64,000 nucleotides of DNA from Sclerotiophoma versabilis (lineage: Eukaryota > Ascomycota > Dothideomycetes > Pleosporales > Didymellaceae). Positions 44,199 to 54,972 of this stretch are shown here, piece by piece (position 1 is the stretch's first letter; each line of letters begins with the position of its first letter). The position numbers and the translations under genes were made by a program. A model generated the notes under the pieces. The model was not told the DNA's origin, searched no databases, and was given only the letters and a program-made list of their open reading frames with translations. The stretch lies in contig JAAROD010000093.1 in assembly GCA_012274445.1 (NCBI GenBank), positions 2,108,001-2,172,000 on the forward strand, in the 5' to 3' direction.

Positions 44199-46135
44199 CT
44201 TGAGGCTTGCAGAGTTCGAAATTAGATAATTGGAATTGAGTGAACGAGTAGTCGCAGACTGAGAACTATAAGGAAGGTATTAAGTGATGAAATGGGAAAT
44301 TGATGCGAATGACCTGCAATTCTGATCCTCAGGAAGAGGCCGCGCCACGGCTAAGATATATAGTTTCCTGGCTACTAGTGATCCGAGAGACACATGTCAC
44401 AAGCAAAAGCGGAGCTTGGAGCCGACCGCAAACGCACTTCTCCCCCACGAGACAGCCTCGAAGAGTCTCAAGACGTCGGGAGACAGTCATCAGGTGAAAG
44501 TTTCGTGCCGAGTCTCATGCCCAGTCGCCTTCGGTTTGGAAGCATCAAGCGATGGTCAGGCCAACGGCCGGAGAAGCCAATGGAGGACCGAGAAAGCCAC
44601 CAAGCGCCGCATCTCAACGCTTGATCGTGGCCAAGCATTGAAGTCTACGCTTGTGTGTGTGTTGCATTGTGGGTCGGATGGGAAGATCCGGGTCGATCTG
44701 CGACCGTTCGGGTAGGATCTTGGTGTTTCAGTTGGGCATGATTCATGAAACACGCTGGTGCCTACAGTTGTAAACGCCTGAGGAACACATTCGAACGCCT
44801 GAGGGACGCAACAAACACCTGAGGAAACATTGATAATCAACGGAGCTTAGCCGTGCTGTGAAGCTTCGCACTTCCTTCAACTAAGCGACCGCGCCTATGA
44901 GATTATCCTGCATCAATCATTGCAACCAGCAATGGAACCCACAGGATAGAGCAGTGAGTTACTGCGAGTACATGTATTTTTGATTGTTGGCCTGAAAATT
45001 GTCCCTGCGGCTTTGGCTGTAGCCGTCCTTGTCGTGGCCGTGGTGGCGATGCAAAGTGCGGACGCGTTTCACAGCGTGTCTGGAGTTACGTAGGTGGACC
45101 GTGACAGGATGTCGTCGCATCAGTGGATTTTACACGGCTTCGTATTGATCCTTCTTAGGGTTTCTATGCAATTGTCAAGATGTTAAATGCGCAACAACAA
45201 TGTTCCTTTGATGAGGGAAGGTACTTGTGACAACCTAGGAAAGAGTTTTGAGGGGTGACGTCAGCAGTGTCTCAGTTTCTCGGGCACACTCACCACCATC
45301 CAATATCACCACACTTCTCACTTGTCTCCCTTAGCTAAATACACTTACAGTTATGCGGCAAGCTCAGGGCCCGTGATGCTGACACGGTCTGATAGCCCGG
45401 CCTTCTGCTCAGGTTGCTTCGATTGCAATACAGTTCCGCAGCACTTAGACTGACTAAGGTGTCTTCCAGGCCGTAAAGAATCGATAATTCAGTTGCGACG
45501 GCACAAAAGCTATGCAAAGTGCTGAGCCTAAGCCCAGCCTTATCGCTGGACGATTAACTCCATGGTCGACTGGCCAGACGTCTGTTGTGCAATGCGAAGG
45601 ATTCGATACCTGGATAGCTCAATCCCAGATCCATATTGTCCGCCTATGGAGAGTCAGCTCTGTTCACGATGTGGAGACGGCAATTGAGATGCTTGTACTG
45701 GGGCCAGACCCTGTATAGAAGAGATATCGTGTACCGTGTTGATAGGTCTTCTCAACGCTCGACAAAAGTGCGAGAAAGTTGACTTGATCTTGAGATGATC
45801 ACCCTAACCATTGGCACCAACATATGAAGATTGTCAACACTCAACAACGACACAACAGCAGATTCCCAGCTCACTACTGATGCGCAGAATCAGGCGTGCT
45901 CCTGCATATGCAAGACATGGGTCTGTCGTGGACAGCTTTAAGATGATATGAAAGGACAATCTTCAATTGGTTGCGAAGCTGATTGTCCCACTTCAGAGAG
46001 GCAAGCACCTGGAAGAGCGCATAGTCTTTTTAGTACAAGTACGACTTCCTGCCCCGGTGACTTTGTATTCCATAAATCCTCTCTCTGAACGACTATGACG
46101 CCTCTTATTAGGGCCTCGAAGGCGGTTTCTTGGCT
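44199..46135. other. Intergenic, divergent promoters of the cupredoxin and the P450
   Basis: No gene recognised. Three short imperfect copies of a motif 'CGCCTGAGGaACaC' lie at about 44775-44825. Confidence 0.45.
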
Positions 46136-47768
46136 ATGGAAGTTCATGCCGGCACGGTGCTTGGGGCGTATTGGCTCATATGGCTAGTCTACAGTTGTAA
46201 ATACCATCCACTTGCCAAGGTCCCCGGTCCCATCTGGGCTTCCGTATCACGAACATGGCTTATGTACCGTATGTATCGCGGCGACTACCAATTAGCTCAG
46301 ATAACCCTTCACGAGAAGTGAGTTCGAACCTCTCTCAGAGTCTGCCGGGCTAACAAGATATCCCAGATACGGACCAGTCATTCGCATTGCACCCAATGAG
46401 CTATCGTATTCAAAGCCAGATGGCGTTTCAGTCATCTACCGTCTCGGAAAGCCCCTGGAAAAGACAGATTGGTACCGCACATGGAAAGGGGCAGGTCTCA
46501 AGTCCCAGATTGACATGTTCACTATTACCATTGAGAAGAAGCACACTGCTTATCGCCGGGTTGTTGGTACTGTATACTCACTGAGTAGCGTTCTGAAGAA
46601 TGAGAGGCAGATAGATCAGAACGTCAATATGTTGCTTGATCGCCTTGATGGGTTTGTCGGGCGAAAGGAGGAGGTGGACCTCGGCCTGTGGCTGGAGATG
46701 TACGCTTACGATAACATCAGGTCTGTGTTCTTTGGAAAGCCGTTCGGGTTCCTGGAGACGAGCAGTGATTACGGGGGATACATTGCTGCGGTGCACAAAG
46801 CGATGCCATTTCTGAGTGTTGTTTCGATGGCGCCCTCGTATGCACGGAGCGTACTCATGTTAATCGCAGCTGCAGTACCCTCTCTCCTTCGAGCTGTTCT
46901 GGCAGTCGACGATATCCGCAAGACCGCGGTGCGGGAGACGGAGGAAGCAATGGCGAGGAAATCAGAATCTCAGCGCCACGATATGCTCACTCGGCTTCTG
47001 AAAATCGTTGACAAGACAGGCGAAGAGAATGGTATTACCCACCACGAAGTCACAGGCGAGATGTGGGTTGCTGTAATAGCTGGCGCTGATAGCACAGCTG
47101 GCGGCCTCCGTGCAGTCATTTACCACCTTCTAAAGTACCCCTCCGCCATGGCCAAGGTAACCACCGAAATCGATTTAGCCTACGCCAATGGCACCCTCAC
47201 ACATCCCGCCCAGCACTCGCAGGTCACGACCCTCCCTTACTTCATGGCAGTCTGCAAAGAAGCAGCACGCGTTTGGCCGAGCTTTCAAGTTACCATGCCA
47301 CGGTACGCGCCACCTCAAGGCCTTCAGCTTCCAAACGGACTTTTCGTTCCAGCGGGCTATAGAGTGGGAATGAATCCTTTTGTCGTGCAGCGCGATAAGG
47401 GACTGTTCGGCGAGGACGCGGCCACGTTCCGACCGGAACGCTGGTTGGAGGCTGATAAGGAGCAACTGCGGAAGATGAATGCTACTATGCTCTCGTTCGG
47501 GGCTGGGACAAGAACATGTACAGGACAGCATGTGAGTGCCTCGTGAGGGCTTTTCAACGATTACGCGAATTACATGCGAACAGTTTGTGGAACACGATAC
47601 TAACAAGTTGTGATGTAGTTGGCCATGGCGGAGATTTACAAGATTGTGCCCGAAATCCTGCGTCGCTTCAAGATTCACATGCCACCGGAGAGGGAATGGA
47701 TAGCGTTTAATGCAAGCTTTAACTTGACGAGTGGGGTTGTTTGTAAGATTGAGCGCAGGGATGTCTGA
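46136..47768 (+). CDS. Cytochrome P450 monooxygenase
   Basis: ER-anchored heme-thiolate oxygenase of unknown substrate. Exons 46136-46317, 46367-47531 and 47619-47768 give 498 residues. A hydrophobic N-anchor (VLGAYWLIWLVYSC) and Pro-rich hinge (HPLAKVPGP) are followed by WYRTWKGAG. The I-helix has AGADSTAGG (AGxDTT type), the K-helix KEAARVWP (ExxR), then FRPERWLE, and the heme loop FSFGAGTRTCTGQH-like SFGAGTRTCTGQHLAMAE with the Cys ligand. All splice junctions keep frame. The overall look (AKVPGPIWASVSR..., YGPVIRIAPNELS) is that of the fungal pisatin-demethylase/benzoate-hydroxylase-like (CYP57/CYP53-related) families, which is inference. No other biosynthetic gene is adjacent. Confidence 0.95.
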
Positions 47769-48400
47769 AGACGTCTGCAGTTAGCAACACACGAGTTGTA
47801 CTCAGGTTTGTTTGAGAAAAAACGAAAGGCTCAGAGCCTGATGGATTTTCTGATTCCGGTGCAAATATTGAATAACTCGACAGCACCAAAGCCTTTCCCC
47901 TGCAAGTGTACCATCAGTCGTAACTCGATGAAGCTATGGTTGAAGTTGGGGTTGGGGTCGTTGAAGAGAAGTTACGTGTACTCTTTCAGAAGTTGAACCG
48001 TTTTATATTGTATTCATCGACACACTGGAGGCAACCTCAGTTCCTATTAGATTAGTTACACTCAGTGCTCAAGTGTGACCCCGTCAGCATCATACATTCC
48101 AAGAAGCATATGTTGAATTACAGCCACCCGCTATTTGTGGGATTGCGACTTGAAGATGGGTATTTCGTGCGCGCCGTGGCGATTGGATCATGCAGACGAA
48201 GAGGAGAAAATAGCGAGGATAAAAAATGTTAGTCAGAAAGGGCCTTTGCGAGTCATCCTCAACTCGCAGGCATTTAGAAATATTCTTCTCGCGCCATCGT
48301 TGTAGCGTTTGCAGTGATGTCACGCGGCCAATGACGCTGACTGAGATGGGACTTCTTTACGAATAGTTCAGCCTTCTCTGGTGACGGACCTCGAGTATGT
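47769..48400. other. Intergenic, no supported gene
   Basis: 3' flank of the P450 and of the F-box relic; only short frames. Confidence 0.45.
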
Positions 48401-48873
48401 TTACCTGCAAACACGGGAAGAAAACATGGTAGGTAGGATCATTGCACTCCGGACACCGCAGTCAAAGCAAACCCTCGACTTCCTCTTGAACACTGCGTTT
48501 TTCGGTGGCCCTAGCTGGCCCCATATGTAGTCTGGGTCGGCGAAACGCTTCTGCCTATGCAATCGTAGACACGCACAGCATGCCCGTAGCTTCTCTGATG
48601 GCGAGAGAGGATTGCTCGACGGCCAGGAGGAGATTGTGGTCAAGTGGAATGAGGGTCTGGAAGTGCTTGTTTGTGGCGCGGAGGAAGAGGATGGAGGGGT
48701 TTGTGACGACGACTAGACCACAGGTTGACGGTGAGTGGGTGGGATGTTTGGCGTGTGAGGGCGCCGCGGCAGTCGAGGGTAGTGTGAGACAGGGCGGCGA
48801 TGATGCGTTCTTGGAGCCCTGATGGTAGACGAAAGATGGGTGCGATGGTATTGGATTGGTAGTGAGATGTCAT
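48401..48873 (-). pseudogene. F-box-type protein gene with frameshifts
   Basis: Read on the minus strand from ATG 48873. An F-box-like start (APIFRLPSGLQERIIAALSH) runs into frame-shifted VVVTNPSILFLRATNKHFQTL then IPLDHNLLLAVEQSSLA. After another shift comes KLRACCACLRLHRQKRFADP...RKSRVCFDCGV. Fungal F-box proteins commonly have 'LR.TN..F..L' followed by a CxxCLRLxPxxKFAD...RFCxxCG element, so the order is right but three frames are needed. Either the gene is dead or there are two single-base errors. The remaining C-terminus (SAMILPTMFSSRVCR) is short. Confidence 0.5.
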
Positions 48874-49150
48874 GGTGTAGCTGGAAGTCACGGTGAAGTC
48901 TGTACGAGGTTCAGATAACAAAACAAGGCAGGCTGATGTGATGAGGGCTTGGGGATGTATGACCAAGCAGAAAGCCTATTGGATCGCTTGGGCCGAGAGT
49001 CTGGGGTGCATGCCATGGAGGGTCTAAAGATGTGAGACATTATACTTTAGAATGTTGTGAGCTTTTGTTGATTGTTTGCCGAACATGGGAAGGGAAGGGA
49101 GGGGAAGGTAGATGGTGGGTATGTTTATGACTGAGTCTTTAGGTGAGTCT

Positions 49151-50092
49151 TTACGACGGCGACTCGCGGACGACAAGCTCTTGCTCGCCGAAAGCATCCT
49201 TCCAGCCCGGTATCCTCTTCCTCGTCATCCAGACGGTGAGGACAGGCACAGTCTTCGTCGCTGCTTCTTCCTTGCTGTCTTGCGTCTCCTTCACGGCCCT
49301 GTTGTCTGCATCGACATCCATGGCATCGACATTCCCGGCATCGACATCCACAGCACCACCCCCCTCTTCAAGCGCCTCATCTGCAGTACTCGCCGCATGC
49401 CCACTCCCCTTCTTCCGCGGCACGACAACACTGCTGAGCACCGTGTAGGTAAACCACGTCACCCCATCGCCCTCCTGAAGCTCCTCGATGATTCTCCGCA
49501 CCATATCCACAATCCCGACTAGCTTGACTGTGCCCTCTCCCTGCGCACTCACAGCAATCATGCCCTCTTCGTCTTTCCATGCGTTTCCCGCACTCTGACT
49601 ATTCATGTCGGCTGCATCAGCCACACCCGCACGCACACCAAGCCACCTCACCAACTTGTTAATCCCAGCCTTGACATTCTGATTCCTACTATACACAACA
49701 CACAGCACCTTCTCGGAGCCGCGCTTCTCCATTTCCCTCCTCTGCCTGTCGGGTAACAGGGTCCAGGGCTCGTACAAGCTGGGGTGATTTGTTCGCGTTG
49801 GAATAAGTGGGGGGTTTGATTTACGCTCCGTAGTGTTTGCCTTTGGATTTGTCATAGGATTCATCGTAGCTGCGTTCTTGTTCTTGTTCTTGGCGGTATG
49901 CGCATGCACAGTGGTGCGCTTGCGCTTCTTGCCGTTCTGCGGGGTGCTGGTGCCGTGCTCGTTTACTGCGCCAATGAGGGGTAGTGTGGGCCCTTCGCTC
50001 GAGTTCGGCGCTGTTGTGGGAGTGAGGTCGGAGTGGATGCGTGTGTCGATTGAGGAGGATTGGAGGATGTCGCTCATGCGCTTTGGCGGCAT
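49151..50092 (-). CDS. Alba-like nucleic-acid-binding protein (Rpp25/Pop6 type, RNase P/MRP subunit candidate)
   Basis: Intronless frame of 313 codons. The N-terminal ~110 residues are disordered, with a basic nuclear-localisation-like KKRKR. The core from about residue 125 (EKVLCVVYSRNQNVKAGINK, LVRWLGV) continues after a short acidic loop as GMIAVSAQGEGTVKLVGIVD, MVRRIIEE and FTYTVLSSVVVPRKK. This beta-alpha-beta-alpha-beta-beta order, with a Lys-rich first helix and the 'A.G..T.KLVGI.D..RR' strand-helix, fits the Alba superfamily subunits of RNase P/RNase MRP. An acidic Asp/Ala-rich insert precedes the last strand (PVLTVWMTRKRIPGW). The assignment to Pop6/Rpp25 is by pattern only. It lies 257 bases downstream of the cytidylyltransferase on the same strand. 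Confidence 0.65.
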   Translation of the reverse strand: MPPKRMSDILQSSSIDTRIHSDLTPTTAPNSSEGPTLPLIGAVNEHGTSTPQNGKKRKRTTVHAHTAKNKNKNAATMNPMTNPKANTTERKSNPPLIPTRTNHPSLYEPWTLLPDRQRREMEKRGSEKVLCVVYSRNQNVKAGINKLVRWLGVRAGVADAADMNSQSAGNAWKDEEGMIAVSAQGEGTVKLVGIVDMVRRIIEELQEGDGVTWFTYTVLSSVVVPRKKGSGHAASTADEALEEGGGAVDVDAGNVDAMDVDADNRAVKETQDSKEEAATKTVPVLTVWMTRKRIPGWKDAFGEQELVVRESPS

Positions 50093-50348
50093 TGTGAGTC
50101 GTGGGGTTCGATGGAGATATATACGTGTGTAGGATGGGCGGGGTATTCGGACTGCTGTGTTGAGGCACGACCGCTGCGTCGAGGCTGATTATGGGGGTGG
50201 AGCTTGTGGTTTGCAGAGCATGCGACATTACTGACCGAAGTGGAGTTGGGCAGCTCGACGCGAGGCCAAGTTACGCGACGCGCTAAATGCGGAGATAAAG
50301 AGACGCTAGCTAATCGCCGGAGGTTGAAACAAACTCCCATCCCGTCCA

Positions 50349-51983
50349 CTAGATACCAAACTGACTCTCGACCTCTCTCCGCCTCTGCTCCCTCTCCATC
50401 TCCTGTCTGATCTTCTCCGCCTCCTCGCTGGCGCCCTTTTCGCCCTTTTTCCGCTGGCGCTCCTCGTACAGCGCCCTGCTCTTCATGATGCGCGCGACGA
50501 TTTCTGCGGCGTTGACGTCTTGGAACTCGTGGTTGGCGACTTCGCGGTAGATGTTCAGCGCCTTGGCGACGGTGTAGGGGTCGTAGGTCAGGGGCATGAA
50601 CTTGGTGATGCCGTGGTAGACGGCGATGGGGGTGCCGTAGGGGAGGGTCAGGAGGAAGGCCTTGGAGAGGGAGAAGGGGGCGCCGAAGACAACGGCGTGG
50701 ATGTACTGCGGAGGTGTTAGCTAGGGGCTCGGGCGACGCTTGAGTGTGAGGGTACCTTGCACTGCAGCACGCACAGGCCGCGCTCGAAGATGTTCATGAT
50801 GGGGTAGTTGATGCCTTTCCAGTGGTTGATGACGTCGTCGTCGTGGATGCCTGCGATCAGGAAGACGGGCCCGTAGTCGTCGCCGGCCTTGGACAGGCGG
50901 TCTGCCTTGGCCTCGTCGGTGTACCATCCGCGCTCCTTGGCAGCGTTCTCTTCGGCCTCGGTGACCTTGCGCAGGAACTCGATGTGGCCGGAGGAGAAGA
51001 GGTCCCATCCGCCGTCGACGTAGACGACGACCTGGCCGGGCCTGACGCCCTTGCTGTGGACGAGTTGGTGGAATTTGCCCTTTTCCTCCTTGACGGGGCC
51101 GAGGGCCGAGCTGGCGGTGTGGGACCTGGGCACGCCCGGTCGCGGCTCCGAGGCAGCGGCGGCGGGCGCGTTGGTGGTGGTGGTCCGTCGCAGCTTGGCG
51201 GGTCGGGAGGCGTGCCAGTACCAGACGTCACAGCCCGGGGCCTTCCCGGTTGCATCGGTGGCATAGTCCTTGATGCGCTGCAGCATGGCGTCGCCCTCCT
51301 TCTGGCGCTCCAGCTCGCCGCCGGGCCCCTCGGACCCGGCCAGCCTCTTTTCCAGCGAGTGTATAAAGTGCGACTTGGTGCACAGCAGCATGCGGCCGAC
51401 GAGGTCGGTGGTGGAGATGCCCGGGGTGCGCTTGACGACCTTGAAGCGGCCGGCGGCCTTGACGTAGCGGTAGCAGTCCTTGCCGTCGCTGTCCGAGGTG
51501 ATGTCGTCGCCGTGGACGACAAAGTGGCAGCCGTAGTGGGAGATCCAGGGCAGGGAGGTGACGTAGGGGGCGTGGGGGATGGCCTTGGTGGCCCAGCGGC
51601 AGGCCTCGACGGCCATGATGCGCTCGTTCAGCCGCATGACGGTCGGGCCCTTGTTCTCGAGGATGGCCTCGTCCGAGTGGACGCCGACGAGCAGCTCGGT
51701 GCCCAGCTGGCGGGCCTGCAGCATGGCGCCGGCATGGCCTGCGAGAGTGTGAGCGAGGCCCCGGGCGCAGTGCGGGCGCGGGGCGGCGGCGTACCGTGGT
51801 GGGCAAAGTCGAAGCAGCCGTCGACCCAGATGCGGTGCGGCGACACGTCGACGTCGTGCTGCGGGTCGACGGGCCAGGCGCCCTCGGTGGGAATCCACTC
51901 TCCCTGCGCTGGTTAGTGGCGGCGGGCGGGCGTCGAGGGGCGCAACGGACCTTTGCGCTCTGGCGGCGCTGCAGGCTGGACAT
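50349..51983 (-). CDS. ECT1: CTP:phosphoethanolamine cytidylyltransferase
   Basis: Makes CDP-ethanolamine, the committed step of the Kennedy route to phosphatidylethanolamine. Exons 51983-51951, 51903-51795, 51738-50756 and 50705-50349 give 493 residues, with two cytidylyltransferase domains as expected. Domain 1: RIWVDGCFDFAHHGHAGAML (HxGH motif), LLVGVHSDEAI, RYVKAAGRFKVVKRTPGIST. Domain 2: VVYVDGGWDLFSSGHIEFLR, FLIAGIHDDDVINHWKG, NIFERGLCVLQCK|YIHAVV. In the second domain the HxGH is SSGH, normal for this family, where only the first site is fully active. It ends in a charged helix (ALYEERQRKKGEKGASEEAE). The start gives MSSLQRRQSAK, spliced in frame to GEWIPTEGAWP. It is transcribed away from the gene at 52604 across a 620-base GC-rich shared promoter. 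Confidence 0.94.
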
Positions 51984-52603
51984 GGCGGGGGGCAGTGGTG
52001 GCAGTGGTGGCAGTGGTGGCAGTGGTGGCAGACGCAGGCGCGGGCGATGGCGATAGCAGCGTGGGCAGACGCAGCGGCAGCAGTGTGGGCAGACGCAGCG
52101 ATGGCAGTGTGGGCAGGCGACGAGCAAGGCGGCGTGGGCAGGCCAGGGCTGCAGAGACGTCACAGCAGCAGCAGCAGGGCGCCCACGCCGGACCCTGGCC
52201 AGGCGCGCAGCAGGGGCTCGGTTCTGCGCACTGGCAGGGGCCCGCAGTCGAGCGCGCCAGTGAACAGAGCCGAGCGGCGCGCCCACTGGCGATGCCTCTC
52301 ACGTCTCGGCGTAGGCGCTCGATTGGTGTCGCAGTGCCTGTGTCGCCCGCGGCCACTGCGACGCTGCCAGCTCCTAGGCGCGGCCGCGTGCCTCGTCTGG
52401 CGGCGCGCTCGAGCAGCTCTGCACCGCGCCCACCCTCACAGCCGTTCCGCACACATCGCTGCACTGTCGACATCGCCCTCGCCATGCCCGGCCGCTAACC
52501 CGTCGACCCCGCATCCGCGTACCTGCGACAAGTGCGACAAGCCCCTGACCGTCCCCACCGACTTGGGCGTCCCTGTGCCTGGGCAGCGGGCGTGGAATGC
52601 AGC
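51984..52603. promoter_or_regulatory. GC-rich bidirectional promoter region
   Basis: Shared upstream region of the cytidylyltransferase (leftward) and the conserved protein (rightward). Very long open frames on both strands here reflect the high GC content, not genes. It contains a minisatellite right at the cytidylyltransferase leader and repeated GTGGGCAGACGCAGC motifs (about 52058-52110). Confidence 0.5.
51991..52030. repeat. Minisatellite (GGCAGTGGT)n
   Basis: Four and a half perfect 9-bp units, beginning eight bases upstream of the cytidylyltransferase ATG, so probably in its 5' leader. Confidence 0.9.
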
Positions 52604-54225
52604 ATGGAACCTCCGCCCCCGACCACTACCAGCAGCAGCAGCAGCAGCAGCAGCCTCTTCAGCAGACGGCCCTCCTTCTTCGCCGGCAAGAGCAGACACA
52701 AGCCCTCGCGCTCCACCGTCCCGCCGACGCTCCAGCTGCCGCCCGCGCCCGTTGCAGCGCACGCAGCGCCCGCAGCGCCCGCACCGCACCCGCCCACCGC
52801 AGAGCTCCCGCCGCCAGACACGCCCCTCCCCCCTCGCCCCCCTCCCGCCAGCCAATACGACCCGGCTGCGGCGAGGCCGACGACGCCGCAGAAGCGCTCG
52901 CGGCACAGCATCTCCACCAGCGTGGGGGACATTGGCCTGCAGTTGCAGTTGCAGTTGCAGCTGCGCCGGAGCCGCAGCACCTCCCTGCGCAGCGCCGCCT
53001 CGTCCCACCACAAGAGGCACGCCTCGACCTCGACCATGCACTCGGCCTCGCTGTCGCCCGACAAGAACGTGCCGCCGGCCGCGCCCCTCGCTGCCTCGCG
53101 CCCGACCCTGTCCATCTCCACCTTCGCCCGCACCAAGGCCAAGAGCAGCGACAACGTCAAGCCCGACCCCGCCGCCCTGCACCACTACGACAAGACCCCG
53201 CTGAGCGCCCTCGACAAGCCCAAGACGCCCTTTGCCATGGCCGTCCCCCTCCCCCTGCGCCACCCGCCCTCGCAGAAGGAGCTGCACCCGGCCCAGCGCC
53301 AGCCGAGCGCTGCCGGCCTCGCCCCGCCCGCCCCCATGCCCCTCGCCAGCGGCGCGAACCCCAACCTCGTCTTCCAGCACATCCACGAGCTGGCCTCGAA
53401 GCGCATCTCCACGCTCGACTACCTGCGCAAGGCGTACCCACCCCCGCCCTCCTCCCCCTCGTGCCCTCCCTGCTAACCCCCCGCAGCCACGAAGGCCGCA
53501 TCTACTGGTTCAACACCCTCCTCTTCTCCCGCACCGACCTCTCGCGCCTGCCCTCCTTCACCCCCCGCGCCCAGTCCCGCCGCGCCACCCAGTACCTCCT
53601 GCTCGGCTTCAGCCTGCCCACCATCCTCGACCTGCACGCCAACTCGCCCGCCGACTACCTGCGCGCCCTCAACGCCCTGCTGCTCGAGTTCGAACAGTAC
53701 CAGGCCATGCACCCCGCCGACGGCTCCGCCCCCTCGCTGTCCCGCGCACGCATCCCGCACATGTTCAAGCGCGCCAACCTCGGCGGCAAGGGGCGCCGCA
53801 GCAGCTCTGCCACCGGCGACTTCCCCCTGCTCACCCCGCAGTCCTCCTTCGGCGACTCCAATCCCAGCGTGCCCGGCATGCAGGACCCGCCCTCCGACGA
53901 TCTCGGCCCCGGCGAGTCCTACGCCTACCTGCAGACCCCGAGCCTGCCCTTCGACCCCGACTTCTTCAGCACCTTTGCCAGCCTGTGCGATGTGCTCATC
54001 GACTGCTACACCAAGATGCTGAGCATGCTGAGCACCCCTGAGAGCGTCGCCCTCGCCGGCCAGGGCGTGCCGAGCACCGTCGGCGATCTGTTCTCCAAAG
54101 CCGATGCCCGCGTGCGCAAGATCATCCTCGCCGGCGTCGTGCGCGAGTTCGAGGAGAGCTGTCGCGCCGGCGTGAGGGGCGAGGTCGGCGGCGTCGGCAA
54201 GGTCGTGCTTGGGGGGTTGATGTAG
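52604..54225 (+). CDS. Conserved fungal protein of unknown function, disordered N-terminus
   Basis: Two exons (52604-53433 and 53487-54225; 53-nt intron, GC|C in frame) give 522 residues. The first ~250 residues are low-complexity: an eight-Ser run from an AGC repeat, Pro-rich segments, QLQLQLQLRRSRSTSLRS (possible phosphosites and basic patch), and a conserved-looking LVFQHIHELASKRISTLDYL before the intron. Exon 2 encodes a folded, mostly helical domain: HEGRIYWFNTLLFSRTDLSR, YLLLGFSLPTILDLHANS, ALNALLLEFEQYQ, then PDFFSTFASLCDVLIDCYTK and VRKIILAGVVREFEE. I recall this pattern as a widespread ascomycete hypothetical but cannot name it. No membrane helix or signal. Divergent from the cytidylyltransferase. 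Confidence 0.82.
52631..52654. repeat. Trinucleotide (AGC)8 repeat in coding sequence
   Basis: Eight perfect AGC units encode the poly-Ser run near the N-terminus of the conserved protein; likely length-polymorphic. Confidence 0.9.
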
Positions 54226-54775
54226 ACATGTGACTGGGGCCGCCGGAACTCGACTGCGGACGGTCATACACATTCAACTGACGACTTTATGAGGTGGACT
54301 TGGCATGTTATGATACCCACGTGGGTCACTGCACAGCAATGGCGTTTTCCACAATTAAATGATAGATCCATCGATAGATCAATGAACAGATTCCATACCA
54401 TGTCGTGACGGAACATCCATCTGCATCTCTCATTACCTCTTTCGTGTAGTCGCAAATTACCACCTTGCACTACCGAAACATGTCTAACAGAGCGGCGTGC
54501 CAGAAGTGACAATTGCTCATATATTGTAGTCGTTATGAACCGTGCTCGTAGTAATGCAGCCTCGCCCTCTGATTGGGCAGCCCCCCGCTGACGTAACGCA
54601 CAGCCCTCGCGTCGGTTCCGACCGCCAACCACACTGTCCGACAATCGCCTCGCTATTTCCATACGCGTCCCCACGACTGAACCACTAGCTGCGGTTGATT
54701 GCTGAATTCTGATTGCTGATTGCGTTCGGTTGTTAAGACTGTGTTCTTGTGCTGAAATTACATCCTATTTCGACG
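54226..54775. other. Intergenic, 3' flank of the conserved protein
   Basis: No gene seen; leads into the purine-rich minisatellite upstream of NAA10. Confidence 0.5.
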
Positions 54776-54930
54776 GAGAAAGAGAAAGAAAGAGAGGTAT
54801 AAAAGAGAAAGGCAAGGTATAAAAAGAGAAAGGCAAGGTATAAAAAGAGAAAGGAGAGGTGTAAAAGAGAAAGGAGAGGTGTAAAAGAGAAAGAAGAGGT
54901 ACAAAAAGAGAAAGAGAAAGAAAAAAGGAA
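54776..54930. repeat. Purine-rich minisatellite with embedded TATAAAA motifs
   Basis: About seven degenerate units of roughly 20-21 bases of the type GGTATAAAAAGAGAAAGGCAA lie 40-200 bases upstream of the NAA10 start. Units alternate between ...GGCAA, ...GGAGA and ...GAAGA ends. Each of the first copies contains a TATAAAA string, so the repeat probably is the promoter or leader. Confidence 0.85.
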
Positions 54931-54972
54931 AGAACAAGAAAAAGACCTACTCAATCGCCCAAAACACTCACT

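Noticed and set aside
23883..48000. A secondary-metabolite gene cluster (P450, MFS, Zn2Cys6 factor, aldo/keto reductase)
   Set aside because: The genes are 10-20 kb apart, and there is no polyketide synthase, NRPS, terpene cyclase or similar core enzyme in the window.
50822..53386. Very long antisense and alternative-frame ORFs (200-390 codons) across the cytidylyltransferase and the conserved protein
   Set aside because: They are shadows caused by high GC and low stop frequency; composition is Ala/Gly/Arg/Pro/Val-rich without domains, while the opposite frames encode recognised proteins.
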